A stretch of 64,000 nucleotides of DNA from Chitinophaga silvatica (GCF_003419895.1 NZ_QPMM01000017.1:1-64000); one strand, 5' to 3'. Shown: positions 42,920 through 52,157, counted from the first letter of the stretch. The notes: generated from the letters alone by a model not told the origin. A program made the numbers and translations.

Positions 42920-44344
42920 ATGAACAAACGCTTTCTATGGTACCCTGTTATCATCGGTGTATTTGCGCTGCTAATCTGGTTTATTCTGGAGAAAGGCCAA
43001 TCATTGCCGATGCATACAGGTAGCATTGCTGTTACCCCTGCAGCTCATGCAGTTGTTTCTTCTGCCAGCTGGCTCCAATATTTCGATAACCTTAAGCATC
43101 CACTCGGCTTATTGCTTCTGCAAATAATGCTGATAATGCTGGTGGCTCGTTTATTCGGATGGCTTGCCAACAGAATAAAACAACCGGCTGTTGTAGGCGA
43201 AATTATAGCTGGCGTTTTATTAGGCCCATCCCTGTTGGGCTGGACACTTCCCTCCTTTTCTGCTTTCCTCTTTCCGGCAGATTCATTAAAAAACCTTCAG
43301 TTCCTCAGCCAGATAGGCCTTGCCTTTTTTATGTTTATAGTAGGCATGGAACTGGATATCCAGAAAATCCGCCAGAAAGCACATGATGCGGTAATGATCA
43401 GTCATGCCAGTATTATTATACCATTCTTCCTGGGCGTTTCACTGGCCTATTTTCTCTTTACACGTTTTGCACCCCCTCAGGTAAGCTTCTTATCATTTGC
43501 CTTGTTTATGGGCATCGCAATGAGTATAACAGCCTTCCCTGTACTTGCACGTATTGTGCAGGAAAGAAAATTAACGAATACTCCACTCGGTGTAATGGCT
43601 ATTACCTGTGCAGCAGCTGATGATGTTACAGCCTGGTGCATCCTGGCTGTGGTAGTAGCAATTGTAAATGCCGGTGGTTTAGTAAGTGCCATTATCACTA
43701 TTATCCTTGCATTGGTTTTTGTGTTGATTATGTTGATGGCTGTTCGCCCGTGGCTGAATAAAACATTGTCACACTATCTGGAAAAAGATCAGCAGAAAAG
43801 AGCTGTATCACTGAGTTTCCTCATTTTGTTGGTGGCTGCCTGGTTTGCAGAAGTTATAGGTATTCATGCGCTGTTTGGCGCATTTCTGGCTGGTGTAATT
43901 ATGCCAGGTAATACCATTAAAACTATACTAACCGATAAACTGGAAGATGTAAGCGTTATGTTACTATTGCCCATTTTCTTTGTATTCACAGGCTTAAGAA
44001 CGCATATCGGCCTGTTAAATCAGGGTGATCTCTGGTTAGTATTCGGTATGATTATGTTTGTTGCTGTTGCCGGTAAATTTGGAGGTAGTACCATTACCGC
44101 CCGTTTAATGGGTCAGAACTGGCATAGCGCGGTATCTATTGGAGCTTTAATGAATACCCGCGGATTAATGGAGCTGGTAGTTTTGAACATCGGTTTCGAT
44201 CTTGGTATTCTGTCTCCTGAAATCTTTGCCATGATGGTGCTTATGGCTTTGGCAACAACATTTATGACCGGACCATTGCTCGATTTAGTTGGATATAGTG
44301 AAAGGAAACGAGCTGCTATTAGTAGAATTTCCTATCAGGATTAA
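42920..44344 (+). CDS. CPA2-type cation:proton antiporter
   Basis: This is an integral membrane protein of 474 aa. It has an N-terminal helix, a long extracytoplasmic loop (residues 30-58) and then about 12 transmembrane segments with the family motifs: RIKQPAVVGEIIAGVLLGPSLLG, QIGLAFFMFIVGMELD, and AFPVLARIVQERKL near the ion site with CAAADDVTAW. The DD in AADDV is the essential acidic pair of CPA2 exchangers (Kef, NhaS type). There is no C-terminal TrkA/RCK domain, unlike KefB and KefC. It probably exchanges Na+ or K+ for H+; the ion is not predictable. Confidence 0.92.
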   Translation: MNKRFLWYPVIIGVFALLIWFILEKGQSLPMHTGSIAVTPAAHAVVSSASWLQYFDNLKHPLGLLLLQIMLIMLVARLFGWLANRIKQPAVVGEIIAGVLLGPSLLGWTLPSFSAFLFPADSLKNLQFLSQIGLAFFMFIVGMELDIQKIRQKAHDAVMISHASIIIPFFLGVSLAYFLFTRFAPPQVSFLSFALFMGIAMSITAFPVLARIVQERKLTNTPLGVMAITCAAADDVTAWCILAVVVAIVNAGGLVSAIITIILALVFVLIMLMAVRPWLNKTLSHYLEKDQQKRAVSLSFLILLVAAWFAEVIGIHALFGAFLAGVIMPGNTIKTILTDKLEDVSVMLLLPIFFVFTGLRTHIGLLNQGDLWLVFGMIMFVAVAGKFGGSTITARLMGQNWHSAVSIGALMNTRGLMELVVLNIGFDLGILSPEIFAMMVLMALATTFMTGPLLDLVGYSERKRAAISRISYQD

Positions 44345-44480
44345 TAATAGATAGATTGATGATATTTTTTTGAAGGGATGCTGTTTTAGCATCCCTTTTT
44401 ATTTTGATTTCAGGATTGATACTTTATTGATTGAAATGGTTATTTGTGTGGATGCTATTAATGCTAGATATCTGATTATT
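44345..44480 (+). other. intergenic start with terminator of the antiporter gene
   Basis: The stem AAGGGATGCT/AGCATCCCTT (44373-44382 and 44388-44397) has a GTTTT loop and is followed by TTTTTATTTT, giving a good intrinsic terminator. The rest of this stretch shows no gene. Confidence 0.88.
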
Positions 44481-44703
44481 GGATTTATTTTTGTTACCGT
44501 AGGCAGGGCGGGGGCAAGCCCCGCCCCTACATGGTTTCAGCGAATTACAGTTTCTATATTGCAGAATTGTTTCTTTCCAGAATTGAAATTAGTAGATTGA
44601 CATTTAAAATGAAATTAAACTACCAGATGAAAATTTGGATCCGCTGAAACCATGTAGGGGCGGGGCTTGCCCCCGCCCTGCCTACGGTAACAGAAATAAA
44701 TCC
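44481..44703. repeat. GC-rich REP/BIME-like inverted-repeat element
   Basis: Two 62-bp arms, 44481-44542 and 44642-44703, are inverted copies with a single difference (at 44491). They are separated by 99 bp. Each arm contains a palindrome GGGCGGGG...CCCCGCCC next to CTAC/GTAG ends, which is far more GC-rich than the surroundings. The layout matches REP pairs (BIMEs) or a small MITE. No coding potential is seen. Confidence 0.88.
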
Positions 44704-44904
44704 TTTAAATTGAATTCAATATTCACTCAACATTCTTCTTAACCTAATACCATTGGGCTTACCTACGATAAAAGAAATTCATCAATCACCTAAAAACAAT
44801 AAAATCAGGATTTATCTTTCTTAACATAGCATTCTGCCAACAGTAAAAGAAAAGGGCTAACCAATATAACCGGTTAGCCCTTTTTAGAATTTCTTATATA
44901 TTCT
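44704..44904 (-). other. intergenic stretch ending in terminator of the transglycosylase gene
   Basis: A 12-bp stem AAAGGGCTAACC/GGTTAGCCCTTT (44851-44862 and 44872-44883) is followed on the minus strand by TTTTCTTTT, a good terminator for the gene at 44905. CTTACCTACGATAAAAGAAA (44759-44778) resembles the outer end of the REP-like arm and may be a decayed copy. Confidence 0.7.
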
Positions 44905-46182
44905 TTATTTCGCTTTGTGCGTAGTTTTCTTTTTTGCAGCTGTATGTTTCTTAGCTGTTGAATGTTTTTTTGCTGCTGGCTTCTTGTAAGTAGTTTTCTT
45001 AGCAGGAGCTTTTGCAACATTGGTAGTTTTTTCAGCCATTTTTACTGGTGGTGGAAATTTAGATTTATCCACACCTACAGCTTTATCATCAAGCGTCAAC
45101 TGAACTGATTCCTTGAGCATTTCTTCTTTTTCGGCAAGGAATTGTTTCATTTTAGTTTTCGGAACTCGCAGATCGTAGCTGTTTTCCGGGCTGCTCATAG
45201 CTTTTGTGAAGCCTGGGTTCAGACGATCTAATTCAGCTACAGGGATATCCAGTTTCTTAGCGATAGCTTCGAGTCTGTATTTTCCGGTTACATTGATTTC
45301 AACTGTGTTGAAGATTTCTTCTTCAGACAGAGGTGCTCTGGTAATACGTTCTTCAACCGGCATGTTAACGGTGATAGTTTTATTAACATCTTCATCGTCG
45401 CTTACGCCGAAGAAGTTATTGAATCTATCGAGGATATATCCGGTGGCTATGAATTTGTAGACGTGGTTACGAGATTCTGCAGGTAAGAAATATTGCATAC
45501 CCCAGAAATCAGTACGTCCGCTGGCGTTAATCGCTTTCTGAACACCGCCAGGGCCGCAGTTATATGCAGCAACTACGAGTAACCAATCGCCGAACTGAGA
45601 ATAAAGTTGATTCAGGAATTGTGCGGCAGCGAGAGTAGATTTATAGAAGTCTTTTCTTTCGTCTACTTTTTTACCAACGTTCAGACCGAAGATGCGTGCG
45701 GTACCTGCCATAAATTGCCAGGCGCCTACAGCTCCTACTTTGGAACGAGCATTGGTATTGAAACTCGATTCAATAACCGCGAGGTATTTCATTTCTTCTG
45801 GAATACCGTTATCGCGGAATACCTTTTCGATCATGGTAAAATAGGGTTGGCCCCTATCGATCATGATTTGGAGGTGTTGACTATATCTGGTGGCATAGTT
45901 ATTCACATAACCGGCAACCAGGTTATTGTTTATTTGCTCATATACTTTCGGGCTACGAATAGTATTAGGCAAACTTTGCGCAGCTTTTTTAACTGCCAGG
46001 GATGTTGGAGATGCTGCTACAGTATCTTTTGGTAAATGAACTTTGTGGTTCATTTTTAATACCGTAGTATCGGGTGTTCCCATCGAATACACCATCTCTT
46101 TAGGATTGCTATTGCCCCCCCTTGCACTCACACACACTAAACTCGTTGCTGGCAACAGCAGTAGTAAAAAGATTTTTCTCAT
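44905..46182 (-). CDS. lytic transglycosylase (MltD-like) with LysM-like domain and basic tail
   Basis: This is an exported peptidoglycan-cleaving enzyme. The signal peptide (MRKIFLLLLLPATSLVCVSARG) begins at 46182. The SLT domain contains the catalytic Glu in YLAVIESSFNTNARSKVGAVGAWQFM, and VVAAYNCGPGGVQKAI follows. A LysM-like repeat (GKYRLEAIAKKLDIPVAELDRLNPG) lies at about residues 303-330. The last 35 residues are made almost only of Lys, Ala, Thr and His (KKPAAKKHSTAKKHTAAKKK), an unusual histone-like tail that could bind anionic wall or membrane polymers. The gene follows gatA by 10 bp on the same strand. Confidence 0.92.
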   Translation of the reverse strand: MRKIFLLLLLPATSLVCVSARGGNSNPKEMVYSMGTPDTTVLKMNHKVHLPKDTVAASPTSLAVKKAAQSLPNTIRSPKVYEQINNNLVAGYVNNYATRYSQHLQIMIDRGQPYFTMIEKVFRDNGIPEEMKYLAVIESSFNTNARSKVGAVGAWQFMAGTARIFGLNVGKKVDERKDFYKSTLAAAQFLNQLYSQFGDWLLVVAAYNCGPGGVQKAINASGRTDFWGMQYFLPAESRNHVYKFIATGYILDRFNNFFGVSDDEDVNKTITVNMPVEERITRAPLSEEEIFNTVEINVTGKYRLEAIAKKLDIPVAELDRLNPGFTKAMSSPENSYDLRVPKTKMKQFLAEKEEMLKESVQLTLDDKAVGVDKSKFPPPVKMAEKTTNVAKAPAKKTTYKKPAAKKHSTAKKHTAAKKKTTHKAK

Positions 46183-46192
46183 ACAATTTATT

Positions 46193-47644
46193 TTAAACAA
46201 CAGTCACTTGCTCATTAGCCATTAACAGGCGGGCTATCTGGAGCAAGCTTTCTTCGCTAAACTTCTTTGTGATGATCTGTACACCGTATGGCATTCCATT
46301 AGAATGCTTGGCCAGGGGAACGGATATTGCCGGAACCCCTACTAAATTGGCCAGTACCGTATAAATATCTGCCAGGTACATGGCTATCGGATCGTCAGTT
46401 TTTTCTCCTAATTTGAAAGCTGTGGATGGCACAGTTGGCATTAAAATGGCGTCGTACTCTTCTAAAATCTCATTCAGTTTTTCTGCAACAAGACGCCTAA
46501 CTTGTTGTGCCTTAGTGTAATATGCGTCGTAATATCCCGCGCTTAGCACAAACGTTCCCAGTAATATACGACGTTTTACTTCGATACCAAACCCTTCCGA
46601 CCTACTTTTTTTGTAAAAATCTGTCAAATCAAGGTTTTTTTCGCTGGTTCTGTGTCCAAATTTTACCCCATCGTAACGAGATAAATTGGATGACGCTTCT
46701 GCGGTTGTCAACACATAATAGGCAGGCACAATATGATCAAGATAATCGAAACTTTGTCCGGTTACGGTATGACCAATTGATTCCAATTCTTCAAAGAAGT
46801 CGATATAGCCTTCTCTCATCTCTGCGTCCAGACCCTCGTGGTACTGTGCATCTCTTAAATACGCAAATTTGAAAGATTTATTGCGTTCTACTTCCAGGTT
46901 GGCTGTATAATCAGGTACGGGATGTTGAGATGCTGTACTATCGAACTCATCCGGTCCGGCTATTACTTGTAGAACTACCGCCACATCTGCAATATTCCTG
47001 CCAAAAATACCAATCTGATCAAAAGATGACGCGTAGGCGATTAAACCGTGACGAGAGATGCGGCCATAGGTTGGTTTTAGTCCAACTATCCCGCAAAAAT
47101 CGGCTGGTTGGCGAACTGAGCCGCCGGTATCACTACCCAGACTAACATGGCAGAGGTTGGCTTGCACTGCTACTGCAGATCCACCAGAAGAGCCACCAGG
47201 TACTCTGGAATTATCTAATGCATTTAAAGTGGGTCCATAAGCCGAATTCTCATTCGTGGATCCCATTGCGAATTCATCGCAGTTGAGATTTCCGATGATT
47301 ATTGCATCTTCTGCCAACAGCCTTTCTATTGCAGTAGCAGAAAATATGGAGGTAAACCCTTCCAACATTTTGGAAGCGGCACTTACATTATGACCTTTAT
47401 AGCAGATAACATCTTTAATTCCCACCACTACACCTGCTAAAGCACCCAGCTTTTCGTCCCTTTTCAGACGAGCATCCAGTTCTTGTGCCTTTTCCAGGGC
47501 TTCTTCCTCATACACTTCCAGGAAGGCATTCAGATGTTTTAGCTTAGCTATGCGGTCCAGGAACGAACGTACCTGTTCCACACAACTTGTTCTGCCGGCG
47601 TATAATGCTTCTTGAAAAGTAGTTATACTGCTAAGTTCAGACAA
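46193..47644 (-). CDS. gatA: Asp-tRNA(Asn)/Glu-tRNA(Gln) amidotransferase subunit A
   Basis: GatA releases ammonia from glutamine for conversion of Glu-tRNA(Gln) or Asp-tRNA(Asn). It belongs to the amidase-signature family. The catalytic triad is visible as K77 (VVVGIKDV), S152 (PGGSSGGSA) and S176 (SDTGGSVRQP), with spacing equal to that of characterised GatA proteins. The length of 483 aa is standard. GatB and GatC are not adjacent, which is common outside the operon-carrying phyla. It is followed closely by the lytic transglycosylase gene. A general amidase is the only alternative, and the residue spacing argues against it. Confidence 0.93.
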   Translation of the reverse strand: MSELSSITTFQEALYAGRTSCVEQVRSFLDRIAKLKHLNAFLEVYEEEALEKAQELDARLKRDEKLGALAGVVVGIKDVICYKGHNVSAASKMLEGFTSIFSATAIERLLAEDAIIIGNLNCDEFAMGSTNENSAYGPTLNALDNSRVPGGSSGGSAVAVQANLCHVSLGSDTGGSVRQPADFCGIVGLKPTYGRISRHGLIAYASSFDQIGIFGRNIADVAVVLQVIAGPDEFDSTASQHPVPDYTANLEVERNKSFKFAYLRDAQYHEGLDAEMREGYIDFFEELESIGHTVTGQSFDYLDHIVPAYYVLTTAEASSNLSRYDGVKFGHRTSEKNLDLTDFYKKSRSEGFGIEVKRRILLGTFVLSAGYYDAYYTKAQQVRRLVAEKLNEILEEYDAILMPTVPSTAFKLGEKTDDPIAMYLADIYTVLANLVGVPAISVPLAKHSNGMPYGVQIITKKFSEESLLQIARLLMANEQVTVV

Positions 47645-47707
47645 AGCTAAATCGGTTGATTATTTATAATCAGGACAATGAAAATTGGCAATAGGTAACG
47701 TATGCAA

Positions 47708-47968
47708 TTATTTTGACGCCTCAGTAGAGTGAGTATCAGTAGTAGCAGACGGTTGTACAGGTTTTTCTTTCATTCCTTCTTCAATCTCCTGGCGCACATT
47801 GTTTTTGGCGTCATTGAATTCGCGGATTCCTTTACCCAAACCACGCATTAATTCTGGAATTTTCTTTCCTCCAAACAGCAACAATACAACAACAGCAATT
47901 AACAGTAATTCGGACATTCCGATATCCTGAAGAATTAAAAATGATGATTTAACAAAAACAGCAGTCAT
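47708..47968 (-). CDS. Tat translocase pore subunit TatA/E family
   Basis: This is an 86-aa membrane protein of the twin-arginine translocase. An N-terminal hydrophobic helix ([22 protein letters not shown]) is followed by the amphipathic [21 protein letters not shown] and a charged tail. The FGGKKIPEL hinge is diagnostic. The first Met (47968) is kept because Bacteroidota TatA proteins often have such a short extension ending LQDIG; an internal Met at codon 18 (47917) is an alternative. TatC is not in the window. A -7-like element TATCTTTG is at 48005-47998. Confidence 0.92.
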   Translation of the reverse strand: MTAVFVKSSFLILQDIGMSELLLIAVVVLLLFGGKKIPELMRGLGKGIREFNDAKNNVRQEIEEGMKEKPVQPSATTDTHSTEASK

Positions 47969-48068
47969 CTTCTCAAATATTTATAGTGTTCAGTAAACAA
48001 AGATAGAGCATAAAATCCGCTTTTTCACTCCATTTATTCAACCTTTAATACCATTTTAAGAAATGTAG

Positions 48069-48303
48069 TTTCTCGCAAAGGCTCAAAGATTAATATTAAG
48101 ATGCAAAGGATTTTTTTAAGATATATAAGAATTGAAGCGAATATTTTAATATGGGTTATATTTTTAATTGTTGATCAGTTTCTTATTATTAAAAAACAAT
48201 CAAAAATCATTAATAATAGCACTCATAAACATCTGCTTCAACCCTTATATATCTTAAAAAAATCCTTTGCACCTTAATATTAATCTTTGCGTCTTTGCGA
48301 GAA
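48069..48303. repeat. AT-rich long inverted-repeat element, copy 1
   Basis: Arms of about 70 bp, 48069-48138 and 48235-48303, are near-complete inverted copies, each with TTTCTCGCAAAG at the outside and the core AGATTAATATTAAG. The inner 96 bp are AT-rich without ORFs. The core, the CTCGC outer end and GAAGCGAATATTTT recur in the element at 58434-58642, so this is one family. The remaining intergenic part (47969-48068) shows only the tatA -7 element. Confidence 0.85.
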
Positions 48304-48320
48304 ATACACGGACAAACGAA

Positions 48321-48349
48321 AAAAGCGGAACCATTACGGCACCGCTTTT
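48321..48349 (-). terminator. terminator after rplS
   Basis: The stem AAAAGCGG/CCGCTTTT (48321-48328 and 48342-48349) encloses a smaller CC/GG pairing. It is followed on the minus strand by TTTTTTCG. It lies 22 bp after the rplS stop. Confidence 0.75.
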
Positions 48350-48371
48350 AACAAATTTCCCTGTATTTATA

Positions 48372-48719
48372 CTAAACCCTTTTTTCTTTGATACGGGCTT
48401 TCTTACCAGCACGTTCGCGCAGGTAGTAAAGCTTAGCTCTTCTAACTTTACCCACTTTATTCAGCACAATACCGTCGATATTAGGAGAGTAAAGCGGAAA
48501 CAGTCTTTCCACGCCTATGCCATCAGAAATTTTTCTAACAGTGAAAGAAGTCGTGAATCCTGTACCCTGGATTTTCAACACATCACCTTTAAAGGACTGA
48601 ATCCTTTCTTTATTACCTTCCACGATTTTATAATTGACAGTGACGTTGTCGCCTGCTTTAAACTTCGGGTACTGTTTCTTAGCTGTCAGTTGTTCGTGAA
48701 CAAACGAAATTGCGTTCAT
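48372..48719 (-). CDS. rplS: 50S ribosomal protein L19
   Basis: L19 sits at the interface of the 30S and 50S subunits. The family motifs are [31 protein letters not shown] and the C-terminal [23 protein letters not shown]. At 115 aa it is the standard size. It is the last gene of the classical rpsP-rimM-trmD-rplS order. It is separated from trmD by 119 bp that contain its own consensus promoter, so it can be expressed independently. Confidence 0.97.
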   Translation of the reverse strand: MNAISFVHEQLTAKKQYPKFKAGDNVTVNYKIVEGNKERIQSFKGDVLKIQGTGFTTSFTVRKISDGIGVERLFPLYSPNIDGIVLNKVGKVRRAKLYYLRERAGKKARIKEKRV

Positions 48720-48741
48720 CTTTCAAATATTTATGGGAGTG

Positions 48742-48772
48742 CAAAAGTAAGTCAAGAAATAGCATTTACCAA
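48742..48772 (-). promoter_or_regulatory. promoter of rplS
   Basis: On the minus strand TTG (48772-48770), a 20-bp spacer and TACTTTTG (48749-48742) match the consensus, 23 bp upstream of the rplS start. Confidence 0.75.
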
Positions 48773-48838
48773 ATTAAAAAGCAAGAAATTATGTTATTAA
48801 GTTGATAACATGCCAAAATTGACCTCATAATCATTTAG

Positions 48839-49513
48839 TTATGTTAATAAATCTGGTCGTCTGGCTTTTGTACGATCTACAGAAGCCTGATGACGCCAGT
48901 CATCGATTTTCTTGTGATCGCCGCTTAATAGAATATCAGGCACTTTCCAGCCTCTGAAATCTACCGGCCTGGTATAAACAGGCGGGGCAAGCAAATTATC
49001 CTGAAAAGAGTCGGATAATGCGCTGGTTTCATCATTCAGGACCCCGGGAATCAGTCGGCCGATGGCATCTACCAGTACCGCTGCTCCTAATTCTCCACCA
49101 CTAAGTACATAATCTCCTATAGAAATTTCCTTAGTAATAAAATGATCCCTGATTCGCTGATCAATTCCTTTGTAATGCCCGCATAGCATCAGTAAATTCC
49201 CTTTCAGAGAGAGCTGATTCGCCATTTTCTGATTTAAAGTTTCTCCATCCGGTGTCAGATAGATAATTTCATCATACTTAACTTTTGCCTGTAGGGATTC
49301 TATTGCATTTACAATAGGTTCCAACATCATTACCATTCCGGCACCTCCTCCAAACTGATAATCATCTACCTGATTGTGTTTCAGGTTAGAATACTGGCGA
49401 AGAGGGTGAACGTGCACTTCCAGCAAACCTTTCGCCTGCGCCCTTTTCATTATGGAATGAGAAAGCGGGCTTTCCAACAATTCTGGCAGTACTGTAATGA
49501 TATCTATACGCAT
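48839..49513 (-). CDS. trmD: tRNA (guanine37-N1)-methyltransferase
   Basis: TrmD methylates G37 next to the anticodon using S-adenosylmethionine, which prevents +1 frameshifting. It is a SPOUT (deep trefoil knot) enzyme. Motifs are [45 protein letters not shown] and [20 protein letters not shown], all in the family order. At 224 aa it is full length. The gene starts 5 bp after the rimM stop, consistent with cotranscription. Confidence 0.97.
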   Translation of the reverse strand: MRIDIITVLPELLESPLSHSIMKRAQAKGLLEVHVHPLRQYSNLKHNQVDDYQFGGGAGMVMMLEPIVNAIESLQAKVKYDEIIYLTPDGETLNQKMANQLSLKGNLLMLCGHYKGIDQRIRDHFITKEISIGDYVLSGGELGAAVLVDAIGRLIPGVLNDETSALSDSFQDNLLAPPVYTRPVDFRGWKVPDILLSGDHKKIDDWRHQASVDRTKARRPDLLT

Positions 49514-49518
49514 AATTT

Positions 49519-50040
49519 TCAGCTTGTATATAATTCAATCAACCCATCCGGTAATTGCAGGTGAACTACCTGATTCTTTTTGTCCACTTTTACAAGGGTT
49601 TGCTCATTTATTGGCAATAAAGCCTCTTTTCCGCCAATAAAAACTTTTGCCAACACCTGCATAGGCATTTCAATTACTTCTTCTACTGTACCTAAGGCAC
49701 CATGTTGCTCATCCATAACCGCGAACCCCAGGAGGGCCAGTGGGGCGGATGAAGCTGTTTGCTGTTTAAAGTCTTCTTCCTGAAGAAAAACCTGTGCCGG
49801 CATTAGCTTATGAGCAGCTTCCTTGGTATCTATTCCTTCCAATTTCAGAAATACCTGTTCGTGATCTTTAATCTTTACAGATTGTACAAAGTAAGGGATA
49901 AAGCTGTTTTTTCGTTCTTCGAGGAAGATGACGGAAACACCTTTGAGGGCAGATCTTTTGCCCAGGCTATGGCGTAATATCAACTCTCCCTGTAAACCAT
50001 GCGCTGAGGCAAGCTTTCCTATACTGAAATAATTACTCAT
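49519..50040 (-). CDS. rimM: 16S rRNA processing/maturation factor
   Basis: RimM helps assemble the 30S head by binding S19. The N-terminal beta-barrel ([25 protein letters not shown]) and the PRC-barrel-type C-terminal domain ([48 protein letters not shown]) are both present. The start MSNYFSIG at 50040 is preferred over 50091, which would lie within the terminator hairpin. The length is about 173 aa. It lies downstream of rpsP, separated by that hairpin, and 5 bp before trmD. Confidence 0.95.
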   Translation of the reverse strand: MSNYFSIGKLASAHGLQGELILRHSLGKRSALKGVSVIFLEERKNSFIPYFVQSVKIKDHEQVFLKLEGIDTKEAAHKLMPAQVFLQEEDFKQQTASSAPLALLGFAVMDEQHGALGTVEEVIEMPMQVLAKVFIGGKEALLPINEQTLVKVDKKNQVVHLQLPDGLIELYTS

Positions 50041-50067
50041 ATCCTTTAGATTAGGTACTGCATTAAA

Positions 50068-50104
50068 AAAAAGGAAATATTTGCAAGGCAAATATTTCCT
50101 TTTT
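50068..50104 (-). terminator. intrinsic terminator/attenuator between rpsP and rimM
   Basis: A perfect 17-bp stem (50068-50084 with 50088-50104; core GGAAATATTTGC/GCAAATATTTCC) has a 3-nt loop. It is followed on the minus strand by eight T. It lies inside the otherwise conserved rpsP-rimM-trmD-rplS order. Confidence 0.9.
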
Positions 50105-50129
50105 CAGGTATTGTTAAAACGTTTCCGTT

Positions 50130-50591
50130 TTATGCTTCTGTACCTTCTCCTTCTGCCGGAGCTTCAGTTGCCGGAGCTGGAGCATCTTCAACTTTTCTTA
50201 CAATTGGAGCTGCAATTCTAGCTTTTTTGTGGCTGTCGCGACGGGCAGAAACTTTTTGTTCGTGTTCAGCTTGCCATTGTGCAAATTTTTGGTAAGCAGT
50301 AGGCTCGTCGAACAGGTTCAGGGAAACACCTCTTAACAGGTGTTTTAAATACAATACACCTTTGAAAGACAAGATCCTTCTAACAGTATCAGTAGGTTGT
50401 GCACCTTTCTGCAACCAGCGTAAAGCTTTTTCGGTGTCGATATTGATCGACGCTGGAACTGTTAATGGATTGTAAGTACCGATTTTTTGGATGAATTTAC
50501 CATCCCTTGGAGCGCGAGCGTCAGCTACTACAATGAAGTAGAAAGGTCTTTTTTTCGCGCCATGTCTCTGCAGTCTGATTTTTACTGGCAT
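50130..50591 (-). CDS. rpsP: 30S ribosomal protein S16 with C-terminal extension
   Basis: S16 is an assembly protein of the 30S body. The N-terminal 85 or so residues are canonical ([42 protein letters not shown], then [19 protein letters not shown]). About 65 more residues follow: basic first, then Ala/Glu/Pro-rich ([15 protein letters not shown]), as in other Bacteroidota. At 153 aa it is nearly twice the E. coli protein. It has its own consensus promoter and ends at a strong terminator. Confidence 0.96.
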   Translation of the reverse strand: MPVKIRLQRHGAKKRPFYFIVVADARAPRDGKFIQKIGTYNPLTVPASINIDTEKALRWLQKGAQPTDTVRRILSFKGVLYLKHLLRGVSLNLFDEPTAYQKFAQWQAEHEQKVSARRDSHKKARIAAPIVRKVEDAPAPATEAPAEGEGTEA

Positions 50592-50645
50592 AAATAAGTC
50601 GAGATTATTTTTTGCGAGTTAGGAAATATTGTTTAATTAGGGATG

Positions 50646-50675
50646 CAAATGTAAACAGTAAGTTTTTATTTGCAA
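50646..50675 (-). promoter_or_regulatory. promoter of rpsP
   Basis: On the minus strand TTG (50675-50673), a 19-bp spacer and TACATTTG (50653-50646) match the consensus, 55 bp before the rpsP start. Confidence 0.8.
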
Positions 50676-50701
50676 AAAAAATTTATATCAAATTGATTTA
50701 A

Positions 50702-52039
50702 TTATCTCATCATTCCTTTCATCCCTTTCAGGCCTTTACCCCCTCCCATTCCAAACTTATTCATCATTTTCATCATCTGCCTCATCTGGTCGAACTGTTT
50801 CATGAACTGGTTGACATCCTGGATATCTTTACCAGCACCTTTGGCAATGCGTTTTCTGCGGCTGCCATCGATCATATCCGGATCGGCCCGTTCTGCACTG
50901 GTCATGGAGTTGATCATTGCTTCAATTCCCTTAAAGGCGTCGTCGCTGATATCCAGGTCTTTAACTGCTTTACCAACTCCAGGAATCATAGCCATCAGGT
51001 CTTTCAGGTTACCCATTTTCTTGATCTGCTGTAATTGCTCCTTGAAGTCGTCGAAATCGAACTGGTTCTGACGGATTTTTTTCTCGAGCTTTTTGGCTTG
51101 TTCTTCATCGAACTGAGCCTGAGCGCGTTCTACGAGGGTGGTGATATCACCCATTCCTAGGATACGCTGAGCCATACGTTCAGGGTAGAAAACGTCGAGG
51201 GTATCGAGTTTTTCACCCATACTTACGAACTTGATAGGTTTTTCTACGGTGTATTTGATCGTAAGAGCAGCACCACCGCGGGTATCACCATCCAATTTCG
51301 TTAGCACAACCCCAGAGAAGTCGAGACGGTCGTTGAAGGCCTTGGCTGTATTCACAGCATCCTGACCTGTCATTGAATCTACAACAAACAGGATCTCCTG
51401 AGGTTTTACGGCAGCTTTAACATTGGCTACCTCGGTCATCATTTGTTCATCAACGGCCAGACGACCGGCAGTATCGATGATGATGACGTTGAAGTTATTG
51501 GCTTTTGCATGTTTGATCGCATTTTCAGCGATTTGAACAGCATTTTTATTTTCAGGTTCGCTATATACTTCTACACCGATCTGTTCTCCCAATACTTTTA
51601 ATTGGTCGATCGCCGCGGGGCGGTAGATATCGGCGGCCACCAGTAAAGGTTTCTTACCTTTTTTGGTTTTAAGGAAATTACCCAGTTTACCGGAGAAGGT
51701 GGTTTTACCCGAACCTTGCAAACCGGCGATCAGGATAACGGTAGGATTGGTTTTAATGTCCAGCTCTGCCTCGGTGCCCCCCATAAGGTCCACCAATTCA
51801 TCCTTTACAATTTTTACCATTAATTGTCCGGGTGAAATAGAGGTAAGTACCTTTTCACCCAGTGCTTTATCCTTTACCCTATCAGTAAATTCCTTGGCAA
51901 TTTTATAGTTCACATCCGCATCCACCAATGCACGACGGATTTCTTTAACGGTAGTTGCAATATTTATTTCCGAAATCCGACCCTCACCTTTAAGCTGTTT
52001 AAACGCGGAATCGAGTCTCTCTGATAATGATTCAAACAT
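50702..52039 (-). CDS. ffh: signal recognition particle GTPase Ffh
   Basis: Ffh binds signal sequences of nascent membrane proteins and 4.5S RNA. The N domain (residues 1-90) and the G domain (GLQGSGKTTFSGKL, DTAGRLAVDEQMM, TKLDGDTRGGA, and the closing loop KFVSMGEKLDTLD) are followed by a methionine-rich M domain. It ends FMKQFDQMRQMMKMMNKFGM and a Gly/Lys/Met tail. At 445 aa it is normal. A -7 element TACTTTTG lies at 52069-52062, without a well-spaced TTG. Confidence 0.97.
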   Translation of the reverse strand: MFESLSERLDSAFKQLKGEGRISEINIATTVKEIRRALVDADVNYKIAKEFTDRVKDKALGEKVLTSISPGQLMVKIVKDELVDLMGGTEAELDIKTNPTVILIAGLQGSGKTTFSGKLGNFLKTKKGKKPLLVAADIYRPAAIDQLKVLGEQIGVEVYSEPENKNAVQIAENAIKHAKANNFNVIIIDTAGRLAVDEQMMTEVANVKAAVKPQEILFVVDSMTGQDAVNTAKAFNDRLDFSGVVLTKLDGDTRGGAALTIKYTVEKPIKFVSMGEKLDTLDVFYPERMAQRILGMGDITTLVERAQAQFDEEQAKKLEKKIRQNQFDFDDFKEQLQQIKKMGNLKDLMAMIPGVGKAVKDLDISDDAFKGIEAMINSMTSAERADPDMIDGSRRKRIAKGAGKDIQDVNQFMKQFDQMRQMMKMMNKFGMGGGKGLKGMKGMMR

Positions 52040-52115
52040 TGTTGGTATTTTAAACGGATGGCAAAAGTAACAAAAAGAGTTGTAAAGGAAAAAGACGGTT
52101 GGGGGTAAAATAAAA

Positions 52116-52157
52116 CAGCGAGGCTAATGGTGGAATATACCACTATCAGCTTCGCTG
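52116..52157 (-). terminator. terminator after rpoD
   Basis: The imperfect 18-bp stem CAGCGAAGCTGATAGTGG/CCACCATTAGCCTCGCTG on the minus strand (52157-52140 and 52133-52116) has two G-U pairs and one mismatch. TTTTATTTT follows. It lies 71 bp after the rpoD stop. Confidence 0.75.

Noticed and set aside
48267-48800. 177-codon open frame on the + strand across rplS
   Set aside because: It is antisense to rplS and includes part of the inverted repeat element; no domain is recognisable.
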